From Nocardia caishijiensis NBRC 108228 (GTDB lineage Bacteria > Actinomycetota > Actinomycetes > Mycobacteriales > Mycobacteriaceae): a DNA stretch of 64,000 bases. Below, piece by piece: positions 37,350-45,644 of the stretch (within the stretch, counting starts at the first letter, position 1; each line of letters opens with the position of its first letter). The position numbers were made by a program, and so were the translations under genes. The stretch covers positions 434,001 to 498,000 of the forward strand of contig NZ_BDBE01000030.1 of the NCBI RefSeq assembly GCF_001612825.1. Direction: 5' to 3'. Under the pieces are notes generated by a model that was given only the letters and a program-made list of their open reading frames with translations, made no database searches and was not told the origin of the DNA.

Positions 37350-38174
37350 CTAACGCGGTGGCCCCGGATCCGGGTCGGGATCGTCGGGTACGTGGGTGGT
37401 GGCGACCAGCAGCAGGTTGGTGTCGATGTCGTGGGTGACCTTGTTGGCGACCGAGCCGAGCAGCCGTGCGGGCCCGCTCATCCCCCGGTTGCCGATCACC
37501 ACCAGGTCGTACTTCCAGGCGGCGTTGCACAGCGCCTCGGCGGGCGGAACGCCGGTGAGGACGTCGTGGCCGAGCAGTTCGGGGTCGTCCAGGGTCAGGG
37601 CCGCGTGCACCTGGGCCAGGGTTTCCGCGCCGTCGGCGTCGGTTTTCGTCGCGGTCACCAGGAACGGGCGCGCCCCGAGTTCCAGAGCCAGGTCGTAGCC
37701 GCGGCGCACCGCGAGCATCGAGCTCTCGGAACCGTCGGTGGCCAGGCCGACAGTGGTCCAGCGTTTGGGCACCTTGTGGGTGAACAGGACGTCGGTCGGG
37801 CTGTGGTGGGAGATGTGGTTGGCGGTGGAACTGGTGAGCCGGTCCTTGGATCGGCCGAGGCCGCGGGCGCCGATCACCAGTAACGTGCCGGGATCCTTGG
37901 CTCCGACCTCGAGCAGCGCCGCGCTCGGTGTTCCCGGCATGTCCAGGGCCGTCACCTCCGCGAGACCCGCCTCGACGAGCGTGTCGACGGCGGCCGCGCT
38001 GATCCGCACGGCTGATTCGGGATCGAGGGCGGACTTGCGCGCCCTTTCCTTCCAGACGGTCAGCGCGGTGATCGGGACGCCGAGCCGGAGCGCGACCTCA
38101 CCGGCGACGGTGACCGCCAGCTGCGCGGCCTCCGACCCGTCGGTTCCCACCACGATGCGCTGGTAGCGGTCCAT
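37350..38174 (-). CDS. Universal stress protein, two UspA domains
   Basis: 274 residues. Domain 1 (about 5-140) starts RIVVGTDGSEAAQLA and ends GARGLGRSKDRLTSSTANHISHHSPTDVLF. Domain 2 (145-262) starts TTVGLATDGSESSMLA and ends GNRGMSGPARLLGSVANKVTHDIDTNLLLV. The G-2x-G-9x-G(S) patterns suggest ATP binding. The ATG at 38174 has GGAGAGG upstream. It leads the operon with zwf. Confidence 0.92.
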   Translation of the reverse strand: MDRYQRIVVGTDGSEAAQLAVTVAGEVALRLGVPITALTVWKERARKSALDPESAVRISAAAVDTLVEAGLAEVTALDMPGTPSAALLEVGAKDPGTLLVIGARGLGRSKDRLTSSTANHISHHSPTDVLFTHKVPKRWTTVGLATDGSESSMLAVRRGYDLALELGARPFLVTATKTDADGAETLAQVHAALTLDDPELLGHDVLTGVPPAEALCNAAWKYDLVVIGNRGMSGPARLLGSVANKVTHDIDTNLLLVATTHVPDDPDPDPGPPR

Positions 38175-38210
38175 GGGACCCTCTCCGATCCGACGACGGC
38201 GGTTCGCCAC

Positions 38211-38216
38211 AGTATA
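38211..38216 (-). promoter_or_regulatory. -10 element TATACT upstream of the usp-zwf unit
   Basis: TATACT on the minus strand is an almost perfect consensus and the most AT-rich spot of a GC-rich gap. It places the transcript start about 30 bases before the usp ATG, which has its own ribosome site. No convincing -35 is seen. Confidence 0.6.
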
Positions 38217-38272
38217 GACAACCCGCACGTCCGCAACCGCGCCGCAATCGGGCGCGTGGTGGCGGCCTCAGC

Positions 38273-39511
38273 TCACAGCGCGATGCCGAGGAGTCCGTCG
38301 ACGGCGTGGCGGATCAGGGTCGGAGCCTTGGTGTCGGTGCCGCCGTAGGTGATCGCCTGCTCGGCCCAGTTGTCCACCGCGACAAGCGCTTTGGGAGTGT
38401 CGAGGTCGTCGGCCAGGTGCTGGCGCAGGCGGGCGACGGTGTCGGTCGCTGATGGCCCCGAGGCGAGCGACACTGCCTCACGCCAGCGGGCCAACCGTGC
38501 CTTGGCCTGGTCGAGGACCGCGTCGGTCCACATGCGGTCCTGGCGGTAGTGACCGGCGAACAGGCCGAGGCGGATGGCGGCGGGGTCGACACCGGAGCGG
38601 CGCAGTTTCGACACCAGCACCAGGTTGCCCTTGGACTTCGACATCTTCTCGCCGTCGAGCCCGATCAGTCCGGCGTGCACGTAGTGGCGGGCGAAGCGGC
38701 GGGTGCCGGTGATGGCTTCGGCGTGCGCGGCGGAGTACTCGTGGTGGGGGTAGATCAGGTCCGATCCGCCGCCTTGGATGTCGAACTCGGTGCCGATGCG
38801 GTTGAGCGCGATCGCCGCACACTCGATGTGCCAGCCGGGACGTCCGGCACCGAACGGCGCGGGCCACGACGGTTCGCCGGGGCGTTCGGCCCGCCACAGC
38901 AGGGCGTCGATGGTGTCGCGCTTGCCCGGGCGGTCGGGGTCGCCGCCGCGTTCGGCGAAGAACGTCTCCATGGTGGGGCGGTCGTAGCCCGACTCGTAGC
39001 CGAACTGTTCGGTGGCGTCGGTACGGAAGTAGATGTCGGGGTGTTCGGCGTCGTCGACGATGTAGGCGGCGCCGGAGGCCAGCAGTTTCTGCACTACTTC
39101 GACGACTTCTTCGACCGATTCGATGGCGCCGATGTACTGGCGGGGCGGCAGCACCCGCAGGGCGGACATATCCTCACGGAACAGGTCGATCTCGGAGCTG
39201 CCGAGGTCGCGCCAGTCGACGCCGTCGCGGGCGGCGCGCTCGAACAGCGGGTCGTCGACGTCGGTGACGTTCTGCACGTAGTGCACGTCGTGTCCGGCGT
39301 CGCGCCACAGCCGGTTGACCAGGTCGAAGGTCAGATACGTCGCGGCGTGACCGAGGTGGGTGGCGTCGTAGGGGGTGATGCCGCAGACGTACATCTTCGC
39401 GGTCGCGCCGGGGGTGACCGGGCGGACCTGGCGGTCGGCGGTGTCGTACAACCGCAACGGCGGCCCTGCTCCGGGGACGGTCGGAAGGGCGTTATCGGAC
39501 CAGGACTGCAT
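38273..39511 (-). CDS. mshC: Cysteine:glucosaminyl-inositol ligase (mycothiol biosynthesis)
   Basis: 412 residues, the usual MshC length. It is a class I tRNA-synthetase-like enzyme related to CysRS, with the HIGH-type motif THLGHAATYL, the KMSKS motif GEKMSKSKGN, and zinc/substrate residues CGITPYD, WHIECAAI and HHEYS. It joins cysteine to GlcN-inositol, the third step of mycothiol synthesis. MshC differs from CysRS in the YVCGITPYDATHLGHA segment seen here. The ATG at 39511 is preceded by TACCCT six bases upstream, so translation is probably leaderless. Confidence 0.96.
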   Translation of the reverse strand: MQSWSDNALPTVPGAGPPLRLYDTADRQVRPVTPGATAKMYVCGITPYDATHLGHAATYLTFDLVNRLWRDAGHDVHYVQNVTDVDDPLFERAARDGVDWRDLGSSEIDLFREDMSALRVLPPRQYIGAIESVEEVVEVVQKLLASGAAYIVDDAEHPDIYFRTDATEQFGYESGYDRPTMETFFAERGGDPDRPGKRDTIDALLWRAERPGEPSWPAPFGAGRPGWHIECAAIALNRIGTEFDIQGGGSDLIYPHHEYSAAHAEAITGTRRFARHYVHAGLIGLDGEKMSKSKGNLVLVSKLRRSGVDPAAIRLGLFAGHYRQDRMWTDAVLDQAKARLARWREAVSLASGPSATDTVARLRQHLADDLDTPKALVAVDNWAEQAITYGGTDTKAPTLIRHAVDGLLGIAL

Positions 39512-39517
39512 GATTCG

Positions 39518-39523
39518 AGGGTA
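39518..39523 (-). promoter_or_regulatory. -10 element TACCCT for leaderless mshC
   Basis: TACCCT on the minus strand ends six bases before the mshC ATG, with no ribosome site between. This matches the spacing of the other leaderless starts in this window. Confidence 0.55.
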
Positions 39524-39770
39524 GAGCCCCGGCCGGAGTGCTCGCCTCGCGGCCCGGTCGACCTGGTTGCCGGTGCTGTTTCCGACCGGCCCGCAACCTG
39601 CACACAAACGTGTTCCCGCGACTGTGTCAAGGGTTGTACTCAGGCGGATTCCCAGGCGGCAGGGGGTGGTGCTGTGGCACGTGTGCTCGCGTCGGGGTGC
39701 CGGGTGCGGTGCCCGCGAACGGTAGCTGTCCCGTTCGTCACTCCCGAAGCAGGTTCCCTATCATTACCTA

Positions 39771-39798
39771 TTGCTCCTCATAGTTACATTCATATACG
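39771..39798 (+). promoter_or_regulatory. Promoter of the HTH-hydrolase pair
   Basis: TTGCTC (39771-39776) and TATACG (39793-39798) are separated by 16 bp. The surrounding 60 bases are unusually AT-rich for this genome. The -10 ends eight bases before the ATG at 39807, implying little or no 5' leader. The rest of the gap back to mshC holds no gene that I can see. Confidence 0.55.
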
Positions 39799-39806
39799 GT
39801 CTTTTA

Positions 39807-40229
39807 ATGCCAGAAGGTTTCTACTCGGTGGAACAGGTCGCCGAATTGCTCGGACTGCACGTTCGCACCGTGCGCGGGTATGTGCGGGACGGGAAACTGC
39901 CCGCCGCGCGCATCGGCAAGCAGTACCGCATCACCCACGACGACCTCGAGACGTTCACCGGGTTGCCGATCGGTACCCCGAAGCCCACCGCGGCCGGACA
40001 CGCGGAGGCGTCCTGCATCGTCGAGATCGATGACATCGACCGCGCCACCGTCGACCGGGTCACCACCCTGCTCACCGCCACGGCGAGCACCCGTGGCCCC
40101 GGCGGGCGGCCGCTGCGCGTCGAAACCAGCTACGACCCGGCCCGCCACCGCCTCAAAGTCATCCTGCTCGGCGGCCTCGCCGACACCGCGCGTCTGCTCG
40201 ACTACCTGGACGGAGTCCTCGCCCCATGA
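39807..40229 (+). CDS. Helix-turn-helix (MerR/excisionase-like) DNA-binding protein
   Basis: 140 residues. The N-terminal YSVEQVAELLGLHVRTVRGYVRDGKLPAARIGKQYRI is the HTH_17 fold used by excisionases and MerR relatives. The C-terminal 80 residues form an alpha/beta domain of unknown role (SCIVEIDDIDRATV, then LKVILLGGLADTARLLDYL). The ATG at 39807 is preferred over 39771, which lies inside the promoter. Its stop overlaps the hydrolase start by four bases (ATGA), so it probably controls that operon. Confidence 0.82.
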   Translation: MPEGFYSVEQVAELLGLHVRTVRGYVRDGKLPAARIGKQYRITHDDLETFTGLPIGTPKPTAAGHAEASCIVEIDDIDRATVDRVTTLLTATASTRGPGGRPLRVETSYDPARHRLKVILLGGLADTARLLDYLDGVLAP

Positions 40230-41065
40230 CCACCCTCTACACCTCAGAGCAGGGCCGCGAACGCATCAGCGCGCGCTACCGCGAACATCTGGCGGCTTGG
40301 CCCGTCCCGTGGGAGCAGCGGCTCGTTCCGACCGCGGCGGGTGAGACGTTCGTGCTGGTCTGTGGCCCGGTCGACGCGCCACCACTGGTGTTGCTGCACG
40401 GTTCGGGCTCCAATGCGAGCGCGTGGCGAGGCGACATCGCCGACTGGGCTGCCCGGTTCCGGGTGTACGCGGTGGATCTGCCCGGCGAGCCCGGTTTCAG
40501 CGCTCCCACCCGGCTGCCGCTGAACACCGATGCGTGCGCGAACTGGCTCGACGAGGTCCTCGACGGGCTCGAACTGGACACGGTGTCGATGACCGGAATG
40601 TCGCTCGGCGGCTGGACCGCGCTGGATTACGTGACGCGCAGACCGGGGCGAGTCGACGCGCTGGCGCTGCTGTGCCCGGGTGGTCTGGGCAGGCACCGGT
40701 ACGGGTGGCTGGTGCGGGCTCTCGGGCGACGGCTACTCGGCCGACACAGTGTGCGCGAGATGGCACGCACCGGTCTCGGGCTCACAGGTCCGGCGGCGGA
40801 GGAAATCCTCGACGACGTGGAACTCGTGTTCACCCATTTCTCGGCCCGCTCGGGAAATCTACCGAGGTTCTCCGACACGCAGTTGCGGTCGGTGGGTATT
40901 CCGGTACTCGTGATCGTCGGCGAGCGTGACGCACTGTTCGATTCGGCGGGCACGGCTCGACGCGCTCGGGCATTGGCCGACGCCCAGGTGCGTCTTCTGC
41001 CCGGTGTCGGACATGCTGTGCTGGGGCAAAGCCAAGCCGTACGGCACTTCCTGCTCGCCCACTGA
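40226..41065 (+). CDS. Alpha/beta hydrolase
   Basis: 279 residues. The oxyanion motif is LLHGSGSNASAW near 57, the nucleophile GMSLGG near 116 with Met before Ser, the acid Asp in GERDALFD near 233, and the His in GVGHAVLG near 261, giving an intact triad. Its translation is coupled to the HTH gene. The substrate is unknown. A GC-rich hairpin follows the stop. Confidence 0.88.
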   Translation: MTTLYTSEQGRERISARYREHLAAWPVPWEQRLVPTAAGETFVLVCGPVDAPPLVLLHGSGSNASAWRGDIADWAARFRVYAVDLPGEPGFSAPTRLPLNTDACANWLDEVLDGLELDTVSMTGMSLGGWTALDYVTRRPGRVDALALLCPGGLGRHRYGWLVRALGRRLLGRHSVREMARTGLGLTGPAAEEILDDVELVFTHFSARSGNLPRFSDTQLRSVGIPVLVIVGERDALFDSAGTARRARALADAQVRLLPGVGHAVLGQSQAVRHFLLAH

Positions 41066-41103
41066 CCCTGCGTCGCCGCGCCCCGACTCGCGGCAACTCA
41101 GGG
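41066..41103. terminator. Hairpin without U tract between convergent genes
   Basis: An inner stem GCCGCG/CGCGGC (41075-41080 with 41089-41094, 8-base loop) lies inside an outer CCCTG/CAGGG pair. There is no T run. It could end both the hydrolase and the small secreted protein transcripts, as U-less terminators are common in Actinobacteria. Confidence 0.4.
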
Positions 41104-41109
41104 GGTCGG

Positions 41110-41367
41110 TCAGGCCGGGCGGCAGTGCAGGTTGAGGTTGTCGGCGTTGGGACCGAGCAGGGGCAGCGCGTAGAAACCGGCACCCACCTGGTCGGGAGCC
41201 TCGACGACGACCTCGGGCAGCCAGGCGCCGGTGGTCCGGTCGGTGGCGGTGCAGACGTAGGTCTGGTCGTCGAACCACCCGGCGGGGAAGGCCTGGGCGG
41301 GCGCGGCGACGACGGCGCCGAGCAGCAGGGCGGCGGCGGATCCGGTAACGATCGAACGAGTCGACAT
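41110..41367 (-). CDS. Small secreted protein
   Basis: 85 residues. Residues 1-26 (IVTGSAAALLLGAVVAAPAQA) form a signal peptide with an AQA cleavage site. The mature part has two Cys (VCTATD and HCRPA), probably one disulfide. I do not recognise a family. The ATG at 41367 has AGAGGAA six bases upstream. It is flanked by the hydrolase and XRE genes, with no evident functional link. Confidence 0.78.
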   Translation of the reverse strand: MSTRSIVTGSAAALLLGAVVAAPAQAFPAGWFDDQTYVCTATDRTTGAWLPEVVVEAPDQVGAGFYALPLLGPNADNLNLHCRPA

Positions 41368-41456
41368 GGTGTTCCTCTGATAATGCGGGGGACAGCGAAA
41401 GTGCTTGGAGCACACTAGCACCGGCACCCGCGCACACCGAGGAAAATCTCGGCCCC

Positions 41457-42017
41457 TCACCCGGGTGTGCGCACCCGCGCCCTACCGCCCTGTGGGCCGA
41501 ACATGTGCAGGATCTCGACGGTCCGGTCGTCGGCGGGCCCGAACCAGTGCGGTTGATCGGTGTCGAACTCGGCGACCTCCCCCGGCCGCAACACCAGTTC
41601 CTCCTCCCCGAGGATCAGCCGCAGGTCACCGGCCAGCACGTACAGCCATTCGTACCCGGCATGGGTGACCAACCGCGGCTTGCTCGGTCCCAGCACCTGT
41701 TTGAAAACCTGCATGCGTCCCGGGTACTCGGTGAGCGGCACGACCATGCTGCCGTTACGGCTGCGTCGCGGCCGCAGATGCACGCGTGGGTCACCGGTGG
41801 CGGGCGCGGCCACCAACTGATCGAGCGGCACACGGTGCGCTCGTGCCAACGGCAGCAGCAGGTCGAGAGTCGGTCGCCGCTTACCGGTTTCGAGGCGAGA
41901 CAGAGCACTCACCGAGATGCCCGTCTCGGCCGACAACTCGTGCAGCGTCAGGCCGCGGCCGCGGCGCAGGGCCAGCAGGCGCGGTCCGATCTCGTCGATG
42001 ATCGGTGCGTCGTCCAC
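41457..42017 (-). CDS. XRE-family regulator with C-terminal cupin domain
   Basis: 186 residues from a GTG at 42017. The N-terminal HTH (LTLHELSAETGISVSALSRLETGKRRPTLDLLLPLA, about 22-57) is followed by a cupin barrel (YEWLYVLAGDLRLIL, later VAEFDTDQPHWFG) that would bind a small effector or metal. CAAAAT (42029-42024) ends six bases before the GTG, suggesting leaderless translation. It is divergent from the MFS exporter with a palindrome in the gap, so it probably represses that exporter. Confidence 0.85.
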   Translation of the reverse strand: MDDAPIIDEIGPRLLALRRGRGLTLHELSAETGISVSALSRLETGKRRPTLDLLLPLARAHRVPLDQLVAAPATGDPRVHLRPRRSRNGSMVVPLTEYPGRMQVFKQVLGPSKPRLVTHAGYEWLYVLAGDLRLILGEEELVLRPGEVAEFDTDQPHWFGPADDRTVEILHMFGPQGGRARVRTPG

Positions 42018-42023
42018 CCCACC

Positions 42024-42044
42024 ATTTTGCAGTCTTCGCAAAAT
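42024..42044. promoter_or_regulatory. Operator ATTTTGC-N7-GCAAAAT between XRE and MFS genes
   Basis: A perfect inverted repeat lies in a 58-base divergent gap. It overlaps the putative -10 of the XRE gene and lies about 32 bases before the MFS start. The site size suits an XRE dimer. Confidence 0.72.
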
Positions 42045-42075
42045 CTCTACCGGTTCGTTCGCCGCCGCGCCGACG

Positions 42076-43497
42076 ATGCTGTTCATGATCGACACAACGA
42101 CAGACCGGGCCCGGGGGTCGAGGCGACGGTGGGCGGTGCTCGCGGTGTGCAGCGCGGGCCTGTTCCTGGTGGGGTTGGACACGACCATTGTCAACGCCGC
42201 CCTGCCCTCCATCGCGCGAGACCTGCACACCGGGGTTCGTGGCATCGCCTGGATCGTCGACGCCTACACCCTGGTGATGGCGAGCCTGCTGATCTCGGCA
42301 GGCGCCATCGCCGACCGGGTCGGCCGACGCCGAGTTTTCCGGATCGGGCTCGTCCTGTTCGCGGCGTCCTCGGCGCTGTGCGCGTTGGCCCCGACGGTCG
42401 GCGTGCTGCTCGCCGCCCGGATCGCACAGGGCGCGGGCGCGGCGATGTTGAGTCCGGTCGCGCTGGCGATCGTCGTCGGAGTGTTCACCGATCCGGCGCA
42501 GCGGGCCCGCGCGATCGGGGTGTGGGCGGCGGTGTTCGGGGTGGCGATGGCGGCCGGGCCGGTCGTGGGCGGTGCGTTGGTACAGACCCTGGGGTGGCGT
42601 GGCGTGTTCTGGGTGAACCTGCCGGTGATCGCGGTGGTCCTCGCGCTGACCGCGCTGGTGGTCCCGGAGTCGAAAGCGGCGCGGGCGCGGCGGTTGGACG
42701 GGCCGGGGCAGGCGCTGTTGGTGATCGTGGTCGGGGGGTCGGTGGGTGTGCTGCTCGAAGGTCCGCACCTCGGCTGGACATCGCCGGTCGTCCTGGCCGG
42801 ATCGGCGGCGGTGGGCGCGGCGGTCGTCGCGTTCGTGAAGCTCGAAGCGCGCAGGCCCGAACCGTTGATCGACCCCGGTCTGTTCCGGCGGGCACCGTTC
42901 ACCGCCGCCGTCCTCAGCGCGGTCGCGATGTTCGTCGCGCTCAGTGCCACCTTGCTGGCGACGACGCTGTATCTGCAGGACGCACGCGGGATGACGCCCA
43001 CGGCGGCGGGCGCGGTCATGCTGCCGCTGGCGCTGCCCGCGATCGTGTGCGCCCCGCTCTCGGGTGCGCTCGTGGGCCGCACGGGTGCGCGGCGACCCCT
43101 GCTTCTGGCAGGCGGATTCACCGCGCTCGGTGGCGTATCGCTGTTCGTCGCGGTCGACGGCCACCGCCCCCTGCGGACGCTGCTGGTCGCCTTGCTCGCG
43201 GTCGGGATCGGTTTCGGCTTCGCCAACCCGCCCATCACCACCACAACCGTGAGCGGTCTGCCCGCCGACCGGGCCGGTGTCGCCGGTGGAATCACTTCCA
43301 CCGCACGCCAATTCGGTGCCGCCCTCGGCATCGCCGTCGCGGGCGGGTTCCTCACCGGCACCGCACCCACCGAACTGGCTCAGGCCGCGCGTCCGGGCTG
43401 GGTGGTCGTGGCCGGTTGCGGGCTGCTCGTCATGGTCGCCGCCTGGTTCGCACCCTCAGAAGGCGGGCCACGGGATCGGGCGCGCCGAATTCGGTAG
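42076..43497 (+). CDS. MFS multidrug exporter, DHA2 (14-helix, EmrB/QacA) type
   Basis: 473 residues. The N-terminal segment contains GLDTTIVNAALPSIARDL (the DHA2 motif D1 equivalent) and the loop GAIADRVGRRRVFRIG is motif A. About fourteen membrane segments follow. It would export drugs or lipophilic compounds by proton antiport. Starts at 42076 and 42085 are both possible and neither has a ribosome site. Its 3' end overlaps the convergent SCO1664-like gene by 42 bases. Confidence 0.9.
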   Translation: MLFMIDTTTDRARGSRRRWAVLAVCSAGLFLVGLDTTIVNAALPSIARDLHTGVRGIAWIVDAYTLVMASLLISAGAIADRVGRRRVFRIGLVLFAASSALCALAPTVGVLLAARIAQGAGAAMLSPVALAIVVGVFTDPAQRARAIGVWAAVFGVAMAAGPVVGGALVQTLGWRGVFWVNLPVIAVVLALTALVVPESKAARARRLDGPGQALLVIVVGGSVGVLLEGPHLGWTSPVVLAGSAAVGAAVVAFVKLEARRPEPLIDPGLFRRAPFTAAVLSAVAMFVALSATLLATTLYLQDARGMTPTAAGAVMLPLALPAIVCAPLSGALVGRTGARRPLLLAGGFTALGGVSLFVAVDGHRPLRTLLVALLAVGIGFGFANPPITTTTVSGLPADRAGVAGGITSTARQFGAALGIAVAGGFLTGTAPTELAQAARPGWVVVAGCGLLVMVAAWFAPSEGGPRDRARRIR

Positions 43498-44253
43498 CGG
43501 CATGACGGGGCGTTCCAGCAGGGCTTTGGTGCGTTCGGTCAGTGCCGTGATCTCGGCGTCGGTGATGTGCGCGGCGAGCGAATCCGCGATGGGGCCGGTC
43601 AGATTCGTGGCGAACGCGGTGACGTCGGTGATCAGCGCCTCGTCGATGGGTTGCCCGGCCCACCCCCACAGCACGGTGCGCAGTTTCGGTTCGCTGTGCA
43701 GGCAGATGCCGTGATCGACACCGTAGACCTGACCGTCGACGCCTTCCAGTGCGTGCCCGCCCTTGCGGTCGGCGTTGTTGAGCAGCAGGTCGAGCACCGC
43801 CATGCGCTGCAGGCGTGGGTCGTCGGCGTGCACGAGCGAGATCTCGTTGCCGGTGTCGTCGAGGGCGCGCAGCACCTCGCAGAACCCGTCGGGGACTGTA
43901 CCCGGCGAACACAGGTCGACCAGGTCCAGGCGTTGGCGCGCATCGGTGCGGTTGTCGACCGAGGTCACCCACCGCTGCACCATGCCAGGACCGAACGGCC
44001 CGTCGCGCAACACCGTTTCCGGGATGACACCCCAGCCCAGCTGCTCGGAGATCAGGTACGACGCGACCTCGCGCCCGGCGAGGGTGCCGTCGGGGAAGTC
44101 CCACAGCGGGCGTTCACCACGCACCGGCTTGTACACCACCCGCAGCGGCGCGCCGTCGGGTTCGGGTGCGGCGATCTCGCACACCAGCGTCAGGTTGCTG
44201 GCGACGCCGACCCGCCCGATGATCTCGAGCTCACCGTCGGTGATGCCGGACAC
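43456..44253 (-). CDS. SCO1664-family PI3/4-kinase-like protein
   Basis: 265 residues from a GTG at 44253 with GAGGAG six bases upstream. Motifs recall phosphatidylinositol/Hip-type kinases: VVYKPVRGERPLWDFP (nucleotide Lys), LVHADDPRLQRMAVLDLLLNNADRKGGHAL (catalytic loop with Asp and Asn) and VYGVDHGICLH (metal Asp). The family sits beside DUF3090 and a phosphomutase near mshC in many Actinobacteria; its substrate is unknown. Three bases separate it from DUF3090, so they share an operon. Confidence 0.9.
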   Translation of the reverse strand: MSGITDGELEIIGRVGVASNLTLVCEIAAPEPDGAPLRVVYKPVRGERPLWDFPDGTLAGREVASYLISEQLGWGVIPETVLRDGPFGPGMVQRWVTSVDNRTDARQRLDLVDLCSPGTVPDGFCEVLRALDDTGNEISLVHADDPRLQRMAVLDLLLNNADRKGGHALEGVDGQVYGVDHGICLHSEPKLRTVLWGWAGQPIDEALITDVTAFATNLTGPIADSLAAHITDAEITALTERTKALLERPVMPLPNSARPIPWPAF

Positions 44254-44256
44254 GTC

Positions 44257-44844
44257 TCACTCCTCATCGAGTTCGGCCGCACCGAAGATCTCGCCGCGTT
44301 TGTACCCGTTGGTGCGCACACACATGTGCCCGCGCGCCGACAGCGGTTCCCCGCACAGCGGGCACGGTGGTCGTCCCGCCGCGATCACCCGGGTGGACCG
44401 CAACGCGAATTCGCGGGCCTGCACCGGTGTCAGGAACACCCGCACCGCGTCCGGGCCGTCGTCGGTGTCGTCGAGCACCACCGATTCGTCGACCTCGGTC
44501 TCGGTGATGGCCAGCAACTCCACCACCACGGCGTTCGCGTCGGCGTCCCAGCCAAGACCCATGGTGCCGACCCGGAATTCGGTGTCGATGGGAGTCATCA
44601 GCGGCGCCACATCGGTGACGTCGTCACCTTCGGGTGGCACCTCGGCACCGAATCGGCGCGCCACCTCGTCGAGCAGCAACCCCATCCGGTCGGCGAGCAC
44701 CTTCACCTGCTGCTTTTCCAGCAGCACGCTGACCACGCGCGGTTCCTGCACGGCCTGCAGGTAGAACGAACGATCGCCCGGCTCGCCCACGGTCCCGGCG
44801 ACGAAACGATCGGGGGTGCGGAATACATGGATTGCGCGTGACAC
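44257..44844 (-). CDS. DUF3090 family protein
   Basis: 195 residues from a GTG at 44844, where GGAGG lies five bases upstream. This gives the usual DUF3090 length and the start SRAIHVFRTPDRFVAGTVG. The C-terminus has CPLCGEPLSARGHMC, a probable zinc site. Function is unknown. It lies between the phosphomutase-like and SCO1664-like genes, its normal neighbours. Confidence 0.92.
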   Translation of the reverse strand: MSRAIHVFRTPDRFVAGTVGEPGDRSFYLQAVQEPRVVSVLLEKQQVKVLADRMGLLLDEVARRFGAEVPPEGDDVTDVAPLMTPIDTEFRVGTMGLGWDADANAVVVELLAITETEVDESVVLDDTDDGPDAVRVFLTPVQAREFALRSTRVIAAGRPPCPLCGEPLSARGHMCVRTNGYKRGEIFGAAELDEE

Positions 44845-44895
44845 ATGCACCTCCTGATACGTGACCCTCAACGACACTCACGAACAACTCTTGGT

Positions 44896-45612
44896 TCAAA
44901 GAGAATCGCGGCGTCTCACATTCCCATTATCCGCACTCGCGGTCCCGGGTACTTCCCCACCGGGCAGCGGTGGCGGTGGTGTGCCCCCGGACAGGGCCGA
45001 CAGGTCGGCACCGGTGTCGTTGAACTTCCACACCGACGGCCCGTGCGGGCTGTAGCGGACGACGCTGATCGAGGCGGGTTCCACCGCGATCCGCTGAAAA
45101 CTGTCCAGATGCAGACCGAGCGCGTCGGCCAGGATCGACTTGATGACATCACCGTGCGCGCACGCCACCCACAGCACATCACGCCCGGCCTTGTCGGCGA
45201 GGCGGCGTTCGGTGTCGCGGATGGCGGCCACCGCGCGCTGCTGCACCTGCGCCAGACCTTCACCACCGGGGAACACGGCGCCGGAAGCGTGCCCCTGCAC
45301 CACTTTCCACAGCGGTTCGGTGAGCAGTTCGGCGATCGGGCGCCCGGTCCACTCGCCGTAGTCGACCTCGATGAGCCGCTCGTCGTGCTCGGGTTCGAGG
45401 CCGAGCTTGTCGGCCAAGGGCGCGACGGTTCGCTGACAACGCAGCAGCGGTGAGCTGGCGATGTGTTCGATCGGCAGGGTCGCGAGCCGGTCGGCGACCG
45501 CGGCGGCCTGTTCGGTCCCACGGTCGGTGAGCTCCACACCGGGGGCGCGCCCGGCCAGGGTGCGCGCGGTGTTGGAGGTGGACACTCCGTGCCGGAGCAG
45601 GATCACCGTCAT
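44896..45612 (-). CDS. MSMEG_4193-family putative phosphomutase/phosphatase
   Basis: 238 residues. The N-terminal motif ILLRHGVSTSN is the histidine-phosphatase RHG site, with ASSPLLRCQRT near 53, EVDYGEWTGRP near 82 and the second His in VACAHGDVIKS near 150. It is the first member of the conserved phosphomutase-DUF3090-SCO1664 trio. The low-complexity tail (GGTPPPPLPGGEVPG) is unrelated to catalysis. The start appears leaderless. Confidence 0.92.
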   Translation of the reverse strand: MTVILLRHGVSTSNTARTLAGRAPGVELTDRGTEQAAAVADRLATLPIEHIASSPLLRCQRTVAPLADKLGLEPEHDERLIEVDYGEWTGRPIAELLTEPLWKVVQGHASGAVFPGGEGLAQVQQRAVAAIRDTERRLADKAGRDVLWVACAHGDVIKSILADALGLHLDSFQRIAVEPASISVVRYSPHGPSVWKFNDTGADLSALSGGTPPPPLPGGEVPGTASADNGNVRRRDSL

Positions 45613-45618
45613 GGGACC

Positions 45619-45624
45619 AGCCTA
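45619..45624 (-). promoter_or_regulatory. -10 element TAGGCT for the leaderless phosphomutase gene
   Basis: TAGGCT on the minus strand ends six bases before the ATG at 45612. It lies within the 32-base gap after uppP, so the trio can be transcribed separately from uppP. Confidence 0.55.
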
Positions 45625-45644
45625 ACCATCAGGGGGCCGCGCGC

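Noticed and set aside
38549..40033. 494-codon plus-strand frame opposite mshC and running into the HTH gene
   Set aside because: Shadow frame with no domain; mshC and the HTH protein explain the region.
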